Notes: generated from the letters alone by a model not told the origin. A DNA stretch of 64,000 bases from an uncultured Muribaculaceae bacterium (GCA_910586595.1 CAJUJB010000001.1:64638-128637); one strand, 5' to 3'. Counted from the first letter of the stretch, positions 9,707 through 21,100 are shown. Numbers and translations: made by a program.

Positions 9707-11473
9707 TTATTCATTGCCCCAGCCGGGGTTCTGGGTAAGCTCTTTGTTCAGTTTGAGCTGAGATGTACCGATCGGATCAAGATATTCACGCTCTGTAAAT
9801 GTGCGGACAGATGTACTGGCAGTGTTGCGGGCTGCGTCGATATAGCCGTCGGTTACAATTACGCTTGCAGTGAGGTCGGCAGGAGCGTTCGACACATTGG
9901 CACCCATTGCGATGGCAGGATACTTGGTGGTGTCGAGGAGCTCGAGCTGATGCCAGCGGATGAGGTCCCAGTAGCGGATATAGTTGTCGAACATAAGCTC
10001 GCAACGACGGCAGCGACGGATCTCCCACAGGAGGTTAGACACGCCCATGTTGTTGGCAGGGTCGGTCATGCCGCTGAGGCTCTCTACAGTCTGCTCGGGA
10101 AGACCGGCACGCTTGTAGAGTTTGTTGAGGGTCATCTTCATGTCGTTATTGTCGAGAAGGTTCCGTTCTGCACGAGCCTCAGCATAGTTGAGGTAGATTT
10201 CAGCCAGCCAGTAGAGGGGCGCGCAGGTGAAGTTCGAGCCGTCGAGGGTATTCTCATTGTAAGTCATGCCGGGGTTGATGAACTTGCAGATGGTGTAACC
10301 GGTGTTCGACGCGAGGGGGTCGGAGTTCTCACGGGCATGCATGCAGCCGGCGAAAGCCAGATAGGGGTCGATGGTCTGGGCAAGACGACCGTCGCGTACT
10401 GCGAGTGCATTAGCGATCGAGAGGTTGCCGTCAGCGTCGAGCACAGCTGCGTCGTCGGTGTTTTCAGAGGTAAGGGCTTTGGGCTTGCCATCTTTGAAGA
10501 GGTAAGCGTCGAAAGCGTCTTTGGTCATACCGGCGATAGGAGTGTTCGAGCTCAGATATTTGATCATCGAGTGACCGAGAATACCAAGCGAGTAACCCTT
10601 CATGAAGATTACCTCAGGGTTGTCCTGGAGGCTTACAAATCCGCGGGCAGCGTCAGCGGTCCATACGGAGTTGTAGAGCGAGCGGTAGTCATCGCAGAGA
10701 GTATAGCTGCCCATAACGGCGTTGCAGGCTTTGATTACTTCATCAAAGTACTTCTCTGCGCGGGCATTGTCTTTCTGATGATACTTGGCGTACGAAGCTT
10801 CGAAAAGACAGATTTCCGACTTCATGGCCTGAGCCATGTCGACACTGAATTCAATCTTATTGCTCTGCTGGGTGATGTTGGCCACAGCATAGTTGAGGTC
10901 TTCGAGAACGAAGTCCATCACAGTGTTGCGGTTGGTACGCTTGCCGTAGAGCTCGGGAGAGTTTACGTCGAGCACACCTTCGATCAGGGGCACATCGCCG
11001 AAGCAACGTACCAGATCCCAGTAATGATAAGCGCGGTTGAGGCGGGCGATACCGATGAAGTTAGCCTTATCGATCTCGTTGATTGAGCTGCCTTCAACAC
11101 CTGTGATGATGGTGTTGATTTTGCGGATTACCTTGTAGGTTGCATCCCATACAGTGTTGTTTTCGGGGGCGTACTGGTATTTCCACTGGCAGAATACCAC
11201 ACCGGAGCCCGATGCGATTTCGGCGCACTGGTTGTCGCTCAGCGAGCGGTAATAGAAGTTATTGACCCACGAAGTACCGTTGCCGTAGCCGGTGAAGTTG
11301 CTGTAGAGGCCGTTGATCTGGTTCTCTACGTTTACGGTGTTATCCCAGTAGAGAGGCTGGTCGACCTGAGTGTCGAGCGGGTAGCGGTTGCGGTCGAGGA
11401 AGTCGTTGCAGCTTGTGAGCGACATACCTGCGGCTGCCAGAGCACCCATTATGATTACTTTATTGAATTTCAT
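9707..11473 (-). CDS. SusD/RagB-family outer-membrane glycan-binding lipoprotein
   Basis: 588-residue SusD homologue. The lipoprotein signal ends LTSC, so Cys22 would be lipidated. NDFLDRNRYPLDT and the TPR-like helices (ATYKVIRKINTIITG, ARLNRAYHYWDLVRCFGDVPL) are typical of the family, as is the C-terminal EIRRCRRCELMFDNYIRYWDL. These proteins form a lid over the paired SusC barrel and capture oligosaccharides. The gene follows susC with a 13-bp gap and is terminated at 9648-9688. No glycosidase, sensor or anti-sigma gene is adjacent, so the substrate cannot be deduced. Confidence 0.95.
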   Translation of the reverse strand: MKFNKVIIMGALAAAGMSLTSCNDFLDRNRYPLDTQVDQPLYWDNTVNVENQINGLYSNFTGYGNGTSWVNNFYYRSLSDNQCAEIASGSGVVFCQWKYQYAPENNTVWDATYKVIRKINTIITGVEGSSINEIDKANFIGIARLNRAYHYWDLVRCFGDVPLIEGVLDVNSPELYGKRTNRNTVMDFVLEDLNYAVANITQQSNKIEFSVDMAQAMKSEICLFEASYAKYHQKDNARAEKYFDEVIKACNAVMGSYTLCDDYRSLYNSVWTADAARGFVSLQDNPEVIFMKGYSLGILGHSMIKYLSSNTPIAGMTKDAFDAYLFKDGKPKALTSENTDDAAVLDADGNLSIANALAVRDGRLAQTIDPYLAFAGCMHARENSDPLASNTGYTICKFINPGMTYNENTLDGSNFTCAPLYWLAEIYLNYAEARAERNLLDNNDMKMTLNKLYKRAGLPEQTVESLSGMTDPANNMGVSNLLWEIRRCRRCELMFDNYIRYWDLIRWHQLELLDTTKYPAIAMGANVSNAPADLTASVIVTDGYIDAARNTASTSVRTFTEREYLDPIGTSQLKLNKELTQNPGWGNE

Positions 11474-11486
11474 GATTTAAATTGCA

Positions 11487-14400
11487 TTAGAAGGTTACCT
11501 GAATACCGAAAGAGAACGATCTCATGATAGGGCTGGTACGGCCGAATGCAGCCACACCTTCGCCGGCAGCGCGGTCGGCGATTTCAGGATCGAGTTTAAA
11601 CTTACCTGCACCGTTGTAGATGAAGAAGGGGTTCTCGGCGCTGAAGTAAACGCGGGCCTTCTGGATGTAAGCCTTGGTGGTGAGGTTAGCAGGGATGGTG
11701 TAGCCGAAGGTGATGTTCTTCATGCGGAGGTAAGCCATGTTCACCAGGTAACGGTCGCTGAGAGTGAAGTTGTTGGTACCCTGGTTACAGGTTGCACGCA
11801 TACGGCTGTTGTAGCCGAAGGCACCCGAGTACATTGCGGGGTAGTCGTTGTTCTGGTCAATCTCATAGCCGGTGATCACGCCGTTGGCGTCGGTGATGTA
11901 CTTGTTGTAGCTGAGCTGATGCTCGAAGAGACCGTCGTTCTTGGCTGCGAAGGGAATGGTGAAGCTTGATACCTGCCACATCTTGCGCTGGCCGATGCCC
12001 TGGAAGAAGAGGTCGAGGTCGAAGCCCTTCCAAGATGCACCGAGACGGAAAGAGTATTCGTAGCGGGGCATTGCGTTACCTACAACCTTGAGGTCACCGT
12101 GGTTCTTCTCGGTGCCGACAGGTACGTAAGTATTTTCGGGGTTGTCATAGCCTGCGTCGCCGGGGAGATAGGTGTTGCCAGCGGCATCCTGCTTCATGTC
12201 GGGATTACCGTTGTTGATCACACCGTCGCCATTGAGGTCTTTGAATTTGACGTCACCAGGGCCGAAGGTGAAGGGATTGTAAGCGAGGTAGTCCTGGTTG
12301 GCTACACCTTCAGCATAGATCCACTTGCCGTTGGCATCCTTGCCGGAGAAGTCAGATTCCTCGAAATAGCGGTCATATGAGAAGCCCCAGATGTCGCCGT
12401 AGTACTGGCCTTCGTAGAAGCGGTAGCTGCCTTCGAGACCTGATACCCAAGAGTAAAGTATACCTTCGTCGTTGTTCCACTTGGTCACTTTGCTGCGGGC
12501 GTCGGCAAGAGATGCGTTTGCCCATACATTCCAGTCGCCGAAAGAGTGGTTGAAGCCTACTGAGAATTCCCAGCCGTTGGTGCGCATGTCACCGGCGTTG
12601 TGCAGAGGAGCCGAAGCACCGAGCACTGAAGGCAGAGGCATACCGGGAGCGAGCATGTCTTTGGTTTCGCGGGAATACCAGTCGAACGATACATTGAGTG
12701 AGTTCTGGAAGAAACCGAAGTCAACACCTACGTCGGTGGTGATGATACGTTCCCATGTCAGGGTCGAAGATACGAGCTTGGGAGTGCTGGCAGAGTTGAT
12801 CTTGCTGCCGTTTGCACCGAGCCAGTTTACGTTCTGGCTGCCGAGAGTGATGGTGGGGAGGAACATGTTTGTACCTACGTTCTCGTTACCGAGGTGACCG
12901 TAAGATACACGGAGTTTACCATTGCTCCACCAGTCTTTGACGGGTTCGAAGTAACCTTCTTCAGAGAAACGGTAGCCTGCCGAGAACGAGGGGAAGAATG
13001 CCCACTGGCCGTTAGCGGGGAAACGGGTCGAACCGTCATAGCGGCCGTTAGCCTCAAAGAGGTAGATGCCCTTGTAGTCGTAGTTGATACGGCCGAAGAA
13101 ACCGGCGGTTGCACGGTGGCCGTCGCCTGAAGTGATAGAGAATGAGCTTGCGTCAGCACCATCGGTAAGGTTGATTTCGGGGAGCGAGTAGTCAACAAGG
13201 CCGTATTTGTGTGCGGTAAGGTTGTTGTAGCGGTACTGCTCTGCGGTTCCACCGACCATTACTTTGAGGTTGTGCGAATCAGCGAAGCTCTTGGCGTAGG
13301 TTGCAAATACGTTCACAGTCCAGCGGTCGCTCTCGTTCTTCACCTTTGAAGCACGTGTACGGGGCTGCCCTGCGGTAGGCCATTCGTAGATAGAGAAGGC
13401 GTCGCCCCAGCCGTTCCAGCCCTGCTGAGGAAGCCATGCCATCTTCTGGCTGAAGTTGTATACATCGTAGGTGAAGTCAGCCTGCAGGTTGAGACCCTTG
13501 ATGATCTCGGCATTCAACCATGCCTGGATACGGGTCGAACGGCTTACAGCCTTATCGGTGTGAGCCTGCATGCGGTTCATGATGTCGTTGCGGAAGGTGA
13601 GGGGCTCGTTGGTTGCGGGGTTGGTGATCCAGCCGTAAGTCTCCATGTAAGGAGCCCAGCGCCATGCATACTGGTAAGAGCTACGAGGTGTGTTAGGCTC
13701 GGTATACTCACGCTGAGTATAGTTGATGCGGGTACCGGCCTTCAACCAAGAGGTAATCTCGGTAGAGATATTTGCGCTGGCCATGTAGCGGCTCATCTTG
13801 TCGGGGTTGAAGTTTTCAAGACCCTGCTTGCCGTCGTAGCCGAAAGCCAGACGATACTGGGTCTTGCCCGATGTACCTTCGAGAGTCACATTGTGCTTCT
13901 GTGAAGGAGCTGCATTATTGAAGTAGAGTTTCTTGAAATCCCAGTCGGCATAGCGGATCCACTGGTTGCCTACAATCTTGTAGTCACCTACATTGCTGTC
14001 GTCAACATACTCGTGAAGCTCGCGGTAGTCGGTATAGCGGCCGTCGTGCTGCTCAGCCCAGAGTTTTGCCAGGGGAAGTACGTCGGTGTAGAGCATACCG
14101 CCAACCTCGGTCTTGGAGTTAGACGCGGTAGGATTGCGGTAGTAAGCCTGCAGAGAAGCCTCAATGTTAGGAACAGTGGGAGCGAAGTTAGGCAGAACCG
14201 TAGCCGAGCTCCATGCGAAGTTGTTGGTATATGATACAGATACTTTATCTTTCTTAGAGGCACCCTTGGTGGTGATAAGCACAACACCGAATGCCGCACG
14301 AGCACCATAGATGGCCGACGATGAAGCATCCTTAAGAACCGAGATGTCCTGAATATCTTCAGGATTGATGAAGTTGAGATTATCGACAGGAACACCGTCT

Positions 14401-14987
14401 ACAACCAGAAGAGGGCTTGAGTTCTGGCTGTTAGAAAGAGTTCCGACGCCACGGATACGGATACCGGCGTTAGATGAGATGCCACCGTTGGTGTTGGTGA
14501 TGGTAAGACCGGGAACAGCACCCTGGAGTGCCTTGGTCACGTCCTGTACGGGGCGGCTTTCCATTGTGCGGGCAACGTCAACGGTTGCTACAGCACCGGT
14601 AAGGTTGGCCTTCTTCTGTGAGCCGTAACCGATGGCTACGAGTTCATTGAGCTGCTCGGTAGTAGGCTGGAGGTATACGGTCATGCCATTGCTTGCGGCC
14701 ATGGTCTCTGCCTTGTAACCTACATAAGAGATTTCGAGCATTGCACCCGGAACTACCTTGATTTTAAAATTACCTGCGTAGTCGGTTGCAACAGCATTTG
14801 TTTTTACACCCTTCTGAACGACACTTGCGCCAATAACTGGCTCATCGTTCTCGTCAAGAACGGTACCGGTGATTACCTGTGCCGTCTGACTCTGCTGCTG
14901 TGGAGCGGGAGCGGCATACGCAGCAAAACTGCTGCCGACCGGTAGGCCCGACATCAAGAGCAAAGCCAATACAAGAGACTTTCTCAT
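11487..14987 (-). CDS. SusC/RagA-family TonB-linked outer-membrane transporter
   Basis: 1166-residue TonB-dependent barrel. After a signal peptide (to about residue 28) comes a carboxypeptidase-like regulatory domain (VITGTVLDENDEPVIGASV), then the plug domain (RPVQDVTKALQGAVPGLTI and GIRIRGVGTLS), then about 900 residues of barrel ending SFGIQVTF with a terminal Phe. The start is the ATG at 14987 (MRKSLVLALLL); upstream codons in the same frame precede the signal peptide and are unlikely. It works with the SusD partner next to it, importing a glycan or peptide ligand using TonB energy. Confidence 0.96.
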   Translation of the reverse strand: MRKSLVLALLLMSGLPVGSSFAAYAAPAPQQQSQTAQVITGTVLDENDEPVIGASVVQKGVKTNAVATDYAGNFKIKVVPGAMLEISYVGYKAETMAASNGMTVYLQPTTEQLNELVAIGYGSQKKANLTGAVATVDVARTMESRPVQDVTKALQGAVPGLTITNTNGGISSNAGIRIRGVGTLSNSQNSSPLLVVDGVPVDNLNFINPEDIQDISVLKDASSSAIYGARAAFGVVLITTKGASKKDKVSVSYTNNFAWSSATVLPNFAPTVPNIEASLQAYYRNPTASNSKTEVGGMLYTDVLPLAKLWAEQHDGRYTDYRELHEYVDDSNVGDYKIVGNQWIRYADWDFKKLYFNNAAPSQKHNVTLEGTSGKTQYRLAFGYDGKQGLENFNPDKMSRYMASANISTEITSWLKAGTRINYTQREYTEPNTPRSSYQYAWRWAPYMETYGWITNPATNEPLTFRNDIMNRMQAHTDKAVSRSTRIQAWLNAEIIKGLNLQADFTYDVYNFSQKMAWLPQQGWNGWGDAFSIYEWPTAGQPRTRASKVKNESDRWTVNVFATYAKSFADSHNLKVMVGGTAEQYRYNNLTAHKYGLVDYSLPEINLTDGADASSFSITSGDGHRATAGFFGRINYDYKGIYLFEANGRYDGSTRFPANGQWAFFPSFSAGYRFSEEGYFEPVKDWWSNGKLRVSYGHLGNENVGTNMFLPTITLGSQNVNWLGANGSKINSASTPKLVSSTLTWERIITTDVGVDFGFFQNSLNVSFDWYSRETKDMLAPGMPLPSVLGASAPLHNAGDMRTNGWEFSVGFNHSFGDWNVWANASLADARSKVTKWNNDEGILYSWVSGLEGSYRFYEGQYYGDIWGFSYDRYFEESDFSGKDANGKWIYAEGVANQDYLAYNPFTFGPGDVKFKDLNGDGVINNGNPDMKQDAAGNTYLPGDAGYDNPENTYVPVGTEKNHGDLKVVGNAMPRYEYSFRLGASWKGFDLDLFFQGIGQRKMWQVSSFTIPFAAKNDGLFEHQLSYNKYITDANGVITGYEIDQNNDYPAMYSGAFGYNSRMRATCNQGTNNFTLSDRYLVNMAYLRMKNITFGYTIPANLTTKAYIQKARVYFSAENPFFIYNGAGKFKLDPEIADRAAGEGVAAFGRTSPIMRSFSFGIQVTF

Positions 14988-15066
14988 AAATAATAATGTG
15001 TAATAATTGTGGTTTATGCTAAAAGGTTTAAGGGTTCGCCGCTGTGGCGAGATTGTTTTTGCGCGG

Positions 15067-15074
15067 CAAATATA
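15067..15074 (-). promoter_or_regulatory. Putative -7 element of susC
   Basis: Minus-strand TATATTTG (15074-15067) fits TAnnTTTG and lies 80 bp upstream of the susC start. The -33 partner is unclear. Confidence 0.45.
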
Positions 15075-15151
15075 TACATATTTTCTCACACAACCACATT
15101 TTTTCGAGATTTTTTGCCCATAAGTGTAGAAAACTTGGGTTTTTCACCCTA

Positions 15152-15198
15152 AAAAAAGCGAGTCCGGCCCTTATTTCTGGGTCGGACTCGACTTTTTG
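15152..15198 (-). terminator. Terminator between the adhesin-like gene and susC
   Basis: Twelve-base stem CGAGTCCGGCCC (15159-15170) / GGGTCGGACTCG (15179-15190), with one G-T pair. It has A/T tracts on both sides and ends the minus-strand gene whose stop is at 15216, so susC is probably transcribed from its own promoter. Confidence 0.9.
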
Positions 15199-15215
15199 GT
15201 GTCTTATTGTTAAAT

Positions 15216-18080
15216 TCAGAGGGCTATCTTGAGCGTAGCTACACTGGCGTCGTAAACGGCTCGCACGATCACCATCTGACCGGCTGCAAGCACAGATAGA
15301 TCAACTTCACTTGCGCCATTCGACTGGAGCAGGAGACGACCGTCGGCTGAGTAAACATATACATCGGCCGGGGATGCTGTAAACACTGTTCCGGCGCTGT
15401 AGGTGAGCGCGCCGCTGGCAATGACGTCGTTCACACCGGTCACTGTACCGGTCTTGCGGATATTGAACGACTTCAGTTCAATCTTGCCGAGCTTACTTGC
15501 ATACAGACCGAACACATTCTTACCGGCCGGCACATAAATAGCCTCGCTTGCATCACCGGCGTCACTTGAAGGAGCTGCCTCGCTTGCTGCAAAATTGAAT
15601 TTCTGCACCGACTCATCGGCCGAAACATATACCTTTGCCACGCTGCGAAGATCACCTACATTGTAAGAGGTGCCGGTCACGAGATCTACCTCGTAGTCAT
15701 CGCCACCACCGGTGGTGACTTCAACTTCGTATATAGAGCCAGCCTCAAGCTTAAGGTAAGGAGTGAGGGCATAATCATCGGGAGCTCCGTTGAAATCATA
15801 GTACTGATAGAAGCCGAATACACCGCTGTAGTCAGATTCCCAGGCATACCAGTCATTGTTGAGGTTGAGGGTCTTCCAATCGGAGAAGTCGGTAGACTCG
15901 TAGGGCAAATCGAGACCCTGACCGACAAATACGCTTGTCTCAGGGGCGTCTGCCTCAGATTTACCATTCTCGTTGAATATCTCTACGCTATACACATAGT
16001 CACCCGACGAGGGAAGTGTGCTGTCGACATACGATGAAGTCTCCCCGGGGATGATACCTTCTACCGTGTCAATCAATTCACCGTTACGGTAAATATCGGC
16101 ATGCGAGAGTGAGGCCAGCGGAAGACCGACAATATCCAATGCGGGGTTGGTCCATTCAAGAATCAGAGTAAGGTTTTCATCGTCGACAGAAGATACCTTC
16201 AGGTCGGCGGCAACCTGCGGAAGCACTGCCTGGAACGCTACTTCTATACCGGAGAACTTCACATAATTATAGTAACTGCTGGTGAAGTTGCCATAGTGAT
16301 GCAGCACGAAGCAATAGTCTCCTTCCTCTTCGATGACAACAACCATCGATGCAGGCGAATCCGACGATGCATCTTCCACACCAACGACCTTCACGAAAGT
16401 CTCGGCTATGGCATGACGGTTGGTACAATATCCCAGTTCATAAGAGTTGGAGTTTGCGGTCATGTTAAAGTCCACGCGGTAATAGCCAGGAACGAGATGC
16501 ATATACGGCGTAGCCACATAATCATCGGCCGGGGTCTCATTGTCGCTGTTTTTCGACACGAAGCTCGAGCTGCCGTAGTTCTCTTCAATCACCCAAGTCT
16601 CGCCGTCATCATTGGCATCCTCAATAGTGAACAATGCCATCTGATCTGCATTGCCAGGATTGAAGTAAAGTGTAAATGGAACGCTCACCTCCGGACGGCC
16701 CACATATCCGGTAGTAACCTGTGCAGGCGCGTCGTCGGTATTCACACCATTCTCACCATAAACAAGAACCTTGTAGGTATAGACGCCTGCCGAAGAAACC
16801 TCGTCGGCATAAGCCGTGAAGGAACCCGGGCGGGGATAATTGAAGGTTTCCACAAGCTCATCATCGCGGTAAAGTTCTGTACGGACAATAAGGTCGAGGT
16901 CAGCACCGGAGTTGGTAAGAGCCGGATTGGTCCAGCTGAGATTTACCATCAGTTCGTCGGTGCGGTCGGGCACGGCTGTAAGATCAGCCACCACAGCGGG
17001 CATCGGAACTACTTCCTTAAAGCCTGCATAGTGCACACGATAGCCCATATAGGAACCTTGGTCTGCGCAGGCATGGAAGGCTACATAATATGTGCCGGGC
17101 TCGTTGATGTCGACTACATAGCGGTCTTTATCCTCGCTTGAAAAAGAGGCATCTGTAATAGTATCGATAATCTTGAAGGTCGATAGATCGGCTGGATCTG
17201 TACCAAGCAAAAGATCCAGTTTGCCGTCAGCCCCTACAAGCACGTCGAGGGCATATGCGCCAGCCTTCTCTACTGCGAGAGCCGGAGATACGAGCCAGTT
17301 GTCTTCCTGAAGGCCCTCGCGGTATTCAAATTTCGCATAACCCTGGCTGAACCACGACGATTCATATTTATAATATGTCCATACCGAGCCAGAAGGATCG
17401 CCTTCTCCTGCGAAGGTAGTCCAGCCCGATGCGAAGGGGTCATCCTGGAAGAAATCGAGCGCGTAAGGGAGAGTCTCGCCTTCCTGCGATGGGCCCGGAG
17501 GGGTATCGGGAGTTTCGCCTCCACCACCGGTAACCGAGAAGTGTGTAAGATATAAGGTATACTGATCGGCCGCGCTGTAGCAGTTGACACCGAATATAAC
17601 CTCGCCGTCTGAATCGGGAGTAAACGTAGCCGTAAACTCCTCGAAGTCTCCGGTATTAAGGTATGACGACTGATTGATAAGCACCGTACCGGCTTTCTGG
17701 GCATTTACGGTAGCCTCATCAGCCATAGTCACTTTGAAACTCTCTTTCTCGAAAGACCCACGCGTGCGAGCCCATATTGACACCGTATATTCTGTACCGG
17801 CCTTCACATCGACAGCCGGAGAGAACAGCCATGCATCGGCAGCCTTGCTGGAGTCGTAGGCCTTCATCGCGCCGGCGGTGGCACCTGCAACAGCAAACTG
17901 GGCAGTGCTTGACTCATTGTCGTTCGCCCAGCCTATGCTGCCTCTCATATTGTTGGCGGCTGTCCATTGCGGATCAAGGCTGGAGTAAGGATAAAAATCG
18001 GAAGTGTACGGCACCGCTACGCCGGCAAAGGCACATAATGCCGAGCCAAGCAGCACAGAGCTGAGTAATTGCTTCTTCAT
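15216..18080 (-). CDS. Secreted multidomain protein: cleaved-adhesin-like and FN3 domains, sorting tail
   Basis: 954-residue secreted protein. Signal peptide 1-19 (MKKQLLSSVLLGSALCAFA). Then come repeated beta-jelly-roll modules of the gingipain cleaved-adhesin or choice-of-anchor type, at roughly 20-190, 205-365, 480-640 and 745-880. Their shared phrases include LPYALDFF, DNWLVSPAL and DDYVATPYMHL. Two fibronectin-III-like modules lie between them (VADLTAVPDRTDELMVNLSW; VAADLKVSSVDDENLTLILEW). The C-terminal 70 residues (VYVYSADGRLLLQSNG...) resemble a Bacteroidota type-A sorting domain. Probably a surface or extracellular adhesin or glycan-binding protein; no catalytic motif is seen. The start is the ATG at 18080. 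Confidence 0.8.
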   Translation of the reverse strand: MKKQLLSSVLLGSALCAFAGVAVPYTSDFYPYSSLDPQWTAANNMRGSIGWANDNESSTAQFAVAGATAGAMKAYDSSKAADAWLFSPAVDVKAGTEYTVSIWARTRGSFEKESFKVTMADEATVNAQKAGTVLINQSSYLNTGDFEEFTATFTPDSDGEVIFGVNCYSAADQYTLYLTHFSVTGGGGETPDTPPGPSQEGETLPYALDFFQDDPFASGWTTFAGEGDPSGSVWTYYKYESSWFSQGYAKFEYREGLQEDNWLVSPALAVEKAGAYALDVLVGADGKLDLLLGTDPADLSTFKIIDTITDASFSSEDKDRYVVDINEPGTYYVAFHACADQGSYMGYRVHYAGFKEVVPMPAVVADLTAVPDRTDELMVNLSWTNPALTNSGADLDLIVRTELYRDDELVETFNYPRPGSFTAYADEVSSAGVYTYKVLVYGENGVNTDDAPAQVTTGYVGRPEVSVPFTLYFNPGNADQMALFTIEDANDDGETWVIEENYGSSSFVSKNSDNETPADDYVATPYMHLVPGYYRVDFNMTANSNSYELGYCTNRHAIAETFVKVVGVEDASSDSPASMVVVIEEEGDYCFVLHHYGNFTSSYYNYVKFSGIEVAFQAVLPQVAADLKVSSVDDENLTLILEWTNPALDIVGLPLASLSHADIYRNGELIDTVEGIIPGETSSYVDSTLPSSGDYVYSVEIFNENGKSEADAPETSVFVGQGLDLPYESTDFSDWKTLNLNNDWYAWESDYSGVFGFYQYYDFNGAPDDYALTPYLKLEAGSIYEVEVTTGGGDDYEVDLVTGTSYNVGDLRSVAKVYVSADESVQKFNFAASEAAPSSDAGDASEAIYVPAGKNVFGLYASKLGKIELKSFNIRKTGTVTGVNDVIASGALTYSAGTVFTASPADVYVYSADGRLLLQSNGASEVDLSVLAAGQMVIVRAVYDASVATLKIAL

Positions 18081-18111
18081 AGTGTGATAGTTTTTGGTTT
18101 TACGGAGTGCC

Positions 18112-18134
18112 CTGCCGGGCATTTCGCCCGGCAG
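18112..18134 (-). terminator. GC-rich hairpin between two surface-protein genes
   Basis: Nine-base perfect stem CTGCCGGGC (18112-18120) / GCCCGGCAG (18126-18134) with a 5-base loop, between the LRR gene and the adhesin-like gene. There is no T-tract, so it may be an attenuator or an mRNA-processing/stability structure rather than a full terminator. Confidence 0.5.
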
Positions 18135-18165
18135 AGTACACCGTCTATTTCTGGAACAGATAAAA

Positions 18166-21100
18166 TCAGTTTACGGCAACCTTCTGTACCGAAGCGCCAT
18201 TAGCCGAGGCTGCGCGCACGATATAGATGCCAGCAGGAAGGTTGAAGATCTCAGAGCCGTCGACACTTGCGGCAGCTACAACATGACGGCCGTCAGCGGC
18301 GTAAATATCCACAGTTGCCGATCCATTTACATAAACGCCACCCTTGACTCCGGCAACAGTCACATTGTCGGCAGCGTCAGCTTCCGCACCGGAATTCTTG
18401 GCAAAGGTCACACGGAGCTTTGTATAGATGCCCGGCATCTCGAAGGATGTGCTGCTCATAGTCTCCTCTTCATTCAGAGTGAAGGAAGACAGTCCATACC
18501 CGGCCTCAGGAGAGGGAACAATCGACAGAGTGCTGTACTTGGGCACTTTTGAACCGTGGCCATACTCCGTGCCGTCTTCACCAAGAACCTTGACAGTGCC
18601 ATGGTTTGAGGGAAGTATGTCGAGATAAGCGAAGTCTGAGCCGCCGTTGGAGCCAACGTGCGAAGGCGTCCATCCACGGTCGAGGGCTATGCTTGAATCG
18701 GCGCGGTTGCCGTCGTTGGCAGCTTTATCGCCACCCTGGATCACAGCGAGGTTATAGCCGATCTTATTCTGAGTATTGTCATCATCAGGTATGGCCTTAC
18801 GCTGCGGCAGCAGGTAATAAATATCATTCAGCTGATCAGCAGTAAATCCATTGCCGTTGAGATAGATTGTGTTCAGCAGAGCACACGGCGAGCAGTCGAG
18901 AGATGTAAGGCGGTTGTTGGCCACATAGAGTTTCTCAAGGGCCTGGCTGCCGGAAAGATCAAGCTCGGTAAGCTCATTGTTGGAGATGGAGAGGGTCCAC
19001 AGATCGGAAAGATGCGAGATCTCAAGCGATGAAATAAGATTGCCGTCAAGGTTGAGTTCTTCAATAATATTGTTCTCGGTGAGGTCAAGCGAAGTCAGCT
19101 TGTTATTATTGGCATTGAGCCAACGAAGATATGTGTTCTGGCTCAAATCGAGCGAGGTCAAGGCATTGCCCTTCACGTTGAGATACTGCAATATCGGCAG
19201 ACCGGTTACGTCAATTGACGTGAGCTGTGCGATACCCTCCTCTTCATCGCCGTATCCGTCGCTGTAAGCGTCGAGCCACATGAGCGAAGGCACACCTGAG
19301 AGGTCGAGGTTCTTGACAAGGGTGAAACTTGCGTCCAGCACTTCCAGACGCGGACAGCCCGAGAAATCGAGCTCGGAGATTGGATTCCAGTAAAGATTAA
19401 GGAATTTAAGGTCGGGGGCATTCGAGAGGTCAATTGAGGTTGCAGCATTGTCGTGAAGACCTAACCACTCAGCCATGTCGCCGAAGCCCGATATATCAAG
19501 GCCGGCAATCTCACCATAGATGGTTACCGTTCCGGTCGACGACGAGCCGTCGATACGTGTACCCTTGATTTCAGCACTGCCGGAAGTGTAGGAATACTGG
19601 CCAGGATATTCGGTGCCGACACCAGAGCCCCAGTCAACCCATACAGAACCATTGTAGTTCACCGTATTTACGAGGAACGACAGCGCATGGCCCGGCTCGG
19701 TGGTAAAGGATATGGAACTTTCTTCTGAAGTGAAGTTGACCTTAATCGTAGATGGGCCGTCGATTACAAACCACTGGCTGAAAATTTCCTTGCCGTTCAC
19801 AGTGACGCTCTTGAACTTGCGTCCGTCTTCAGGATAAGGATATATGTGTACGGGCACACCCACACGGGCTTTATCGGTGACGCTCATCATGCTCTGGAAA
19901 TAGCTTGGCTCCCATTGTGAGATGAGGAACTTGCCACCATCGGTAGAGTAGATGTCGAAGTCATAATCCATGCCAATGCCGAAGATAGGATAGAGACGGT
20001 CAACAGTTCCGGTGCGGTTTTCACCAGTATCGGTAGCTCCGTCGAGCGTCACGCTCACAAAGTCTTGCTTCGCGGTGCCGTTGCCGGTAATGTCGCACAC
20101 CCACTTCATGTCGATGCTGGTTGCATAGGCGGTGTTGGCAGTCTCGGCATTCGAGCCGCTCAGCAACAGAGTCGGATCAGTATTATAGGCACTCTTGGCC
20201 TCAGGAAGAGTATGTATAGTGTAGTCGACGGTTGCCCCGGTCATGCATTTGTTATCGCGGAGATCGATAATACGCATGCGGCCGGCCTGCTGGCCGTTGA
20301 AGTCAACAAACTCAAGATCGGTGCCCGACGCACGGAATTCCTCAAGATAGGAAGCCTGCATCAGCATTACACGCGAAATCTTGGTGTTGGAGATATTAAG
20401 GTTACGCATCGAAGGGAAAAGGGTCACATCAAGCTCGCGAACCGGGTTGCCGGATATATTGAGCGTGCGTAGCTTCTTGTTGTTACCTAGATCCAGCGAA
20501 GAGATGTTGTTCCCGGAAGCGTAAAGCACCTCAAGGTCGGGGGCATTCGAAACATCGATACGCTCGAATTTATTATCAGATATATTGATGCTGGTCAGTT
20601 TCTTGCAGCCCGTAAGGTCGAGAGCCTTGATCTGCGAGTTGTTGGAAACATCAATGGAGGTCAGTTCAGGATAGCTGCCGAGCACAAAGGGTTCATCATC
20701 TGCGTCGGTCATCAGCATGTTGTTGGCCAGATTGAGGTTGTGGAGATTGGGGAGGTTGACCGGATAGAAGTGAGCGAGCGAGCAATTGCTCAGGTCTATG
20801 GTGCGGAGAGCCTTACGCGAATCTTCGGGCAGACAGATAAACACCGACCCGAGCTCGGGGCAATCGTTGGCATAGAAATACTCCAGCACCTCAAGGTCGC
20901 GGATATCAAGACAGATAAGGCCCGTGTTGCGGCCCACATTCAGACTCGTGAGCGTCGTACCTGCATTCTCCAGCGAGAGGGTCGTATGCTCATAGACATT
21001 ATTTTCAAGTCTGTTATCGTTCAGGTTAAGTGTTTCAAGGGGAGTCACACCCGACAGCTGGAAGGTAACCAGCTCATTCTTACTCAGGTCGAGCTCGCGC

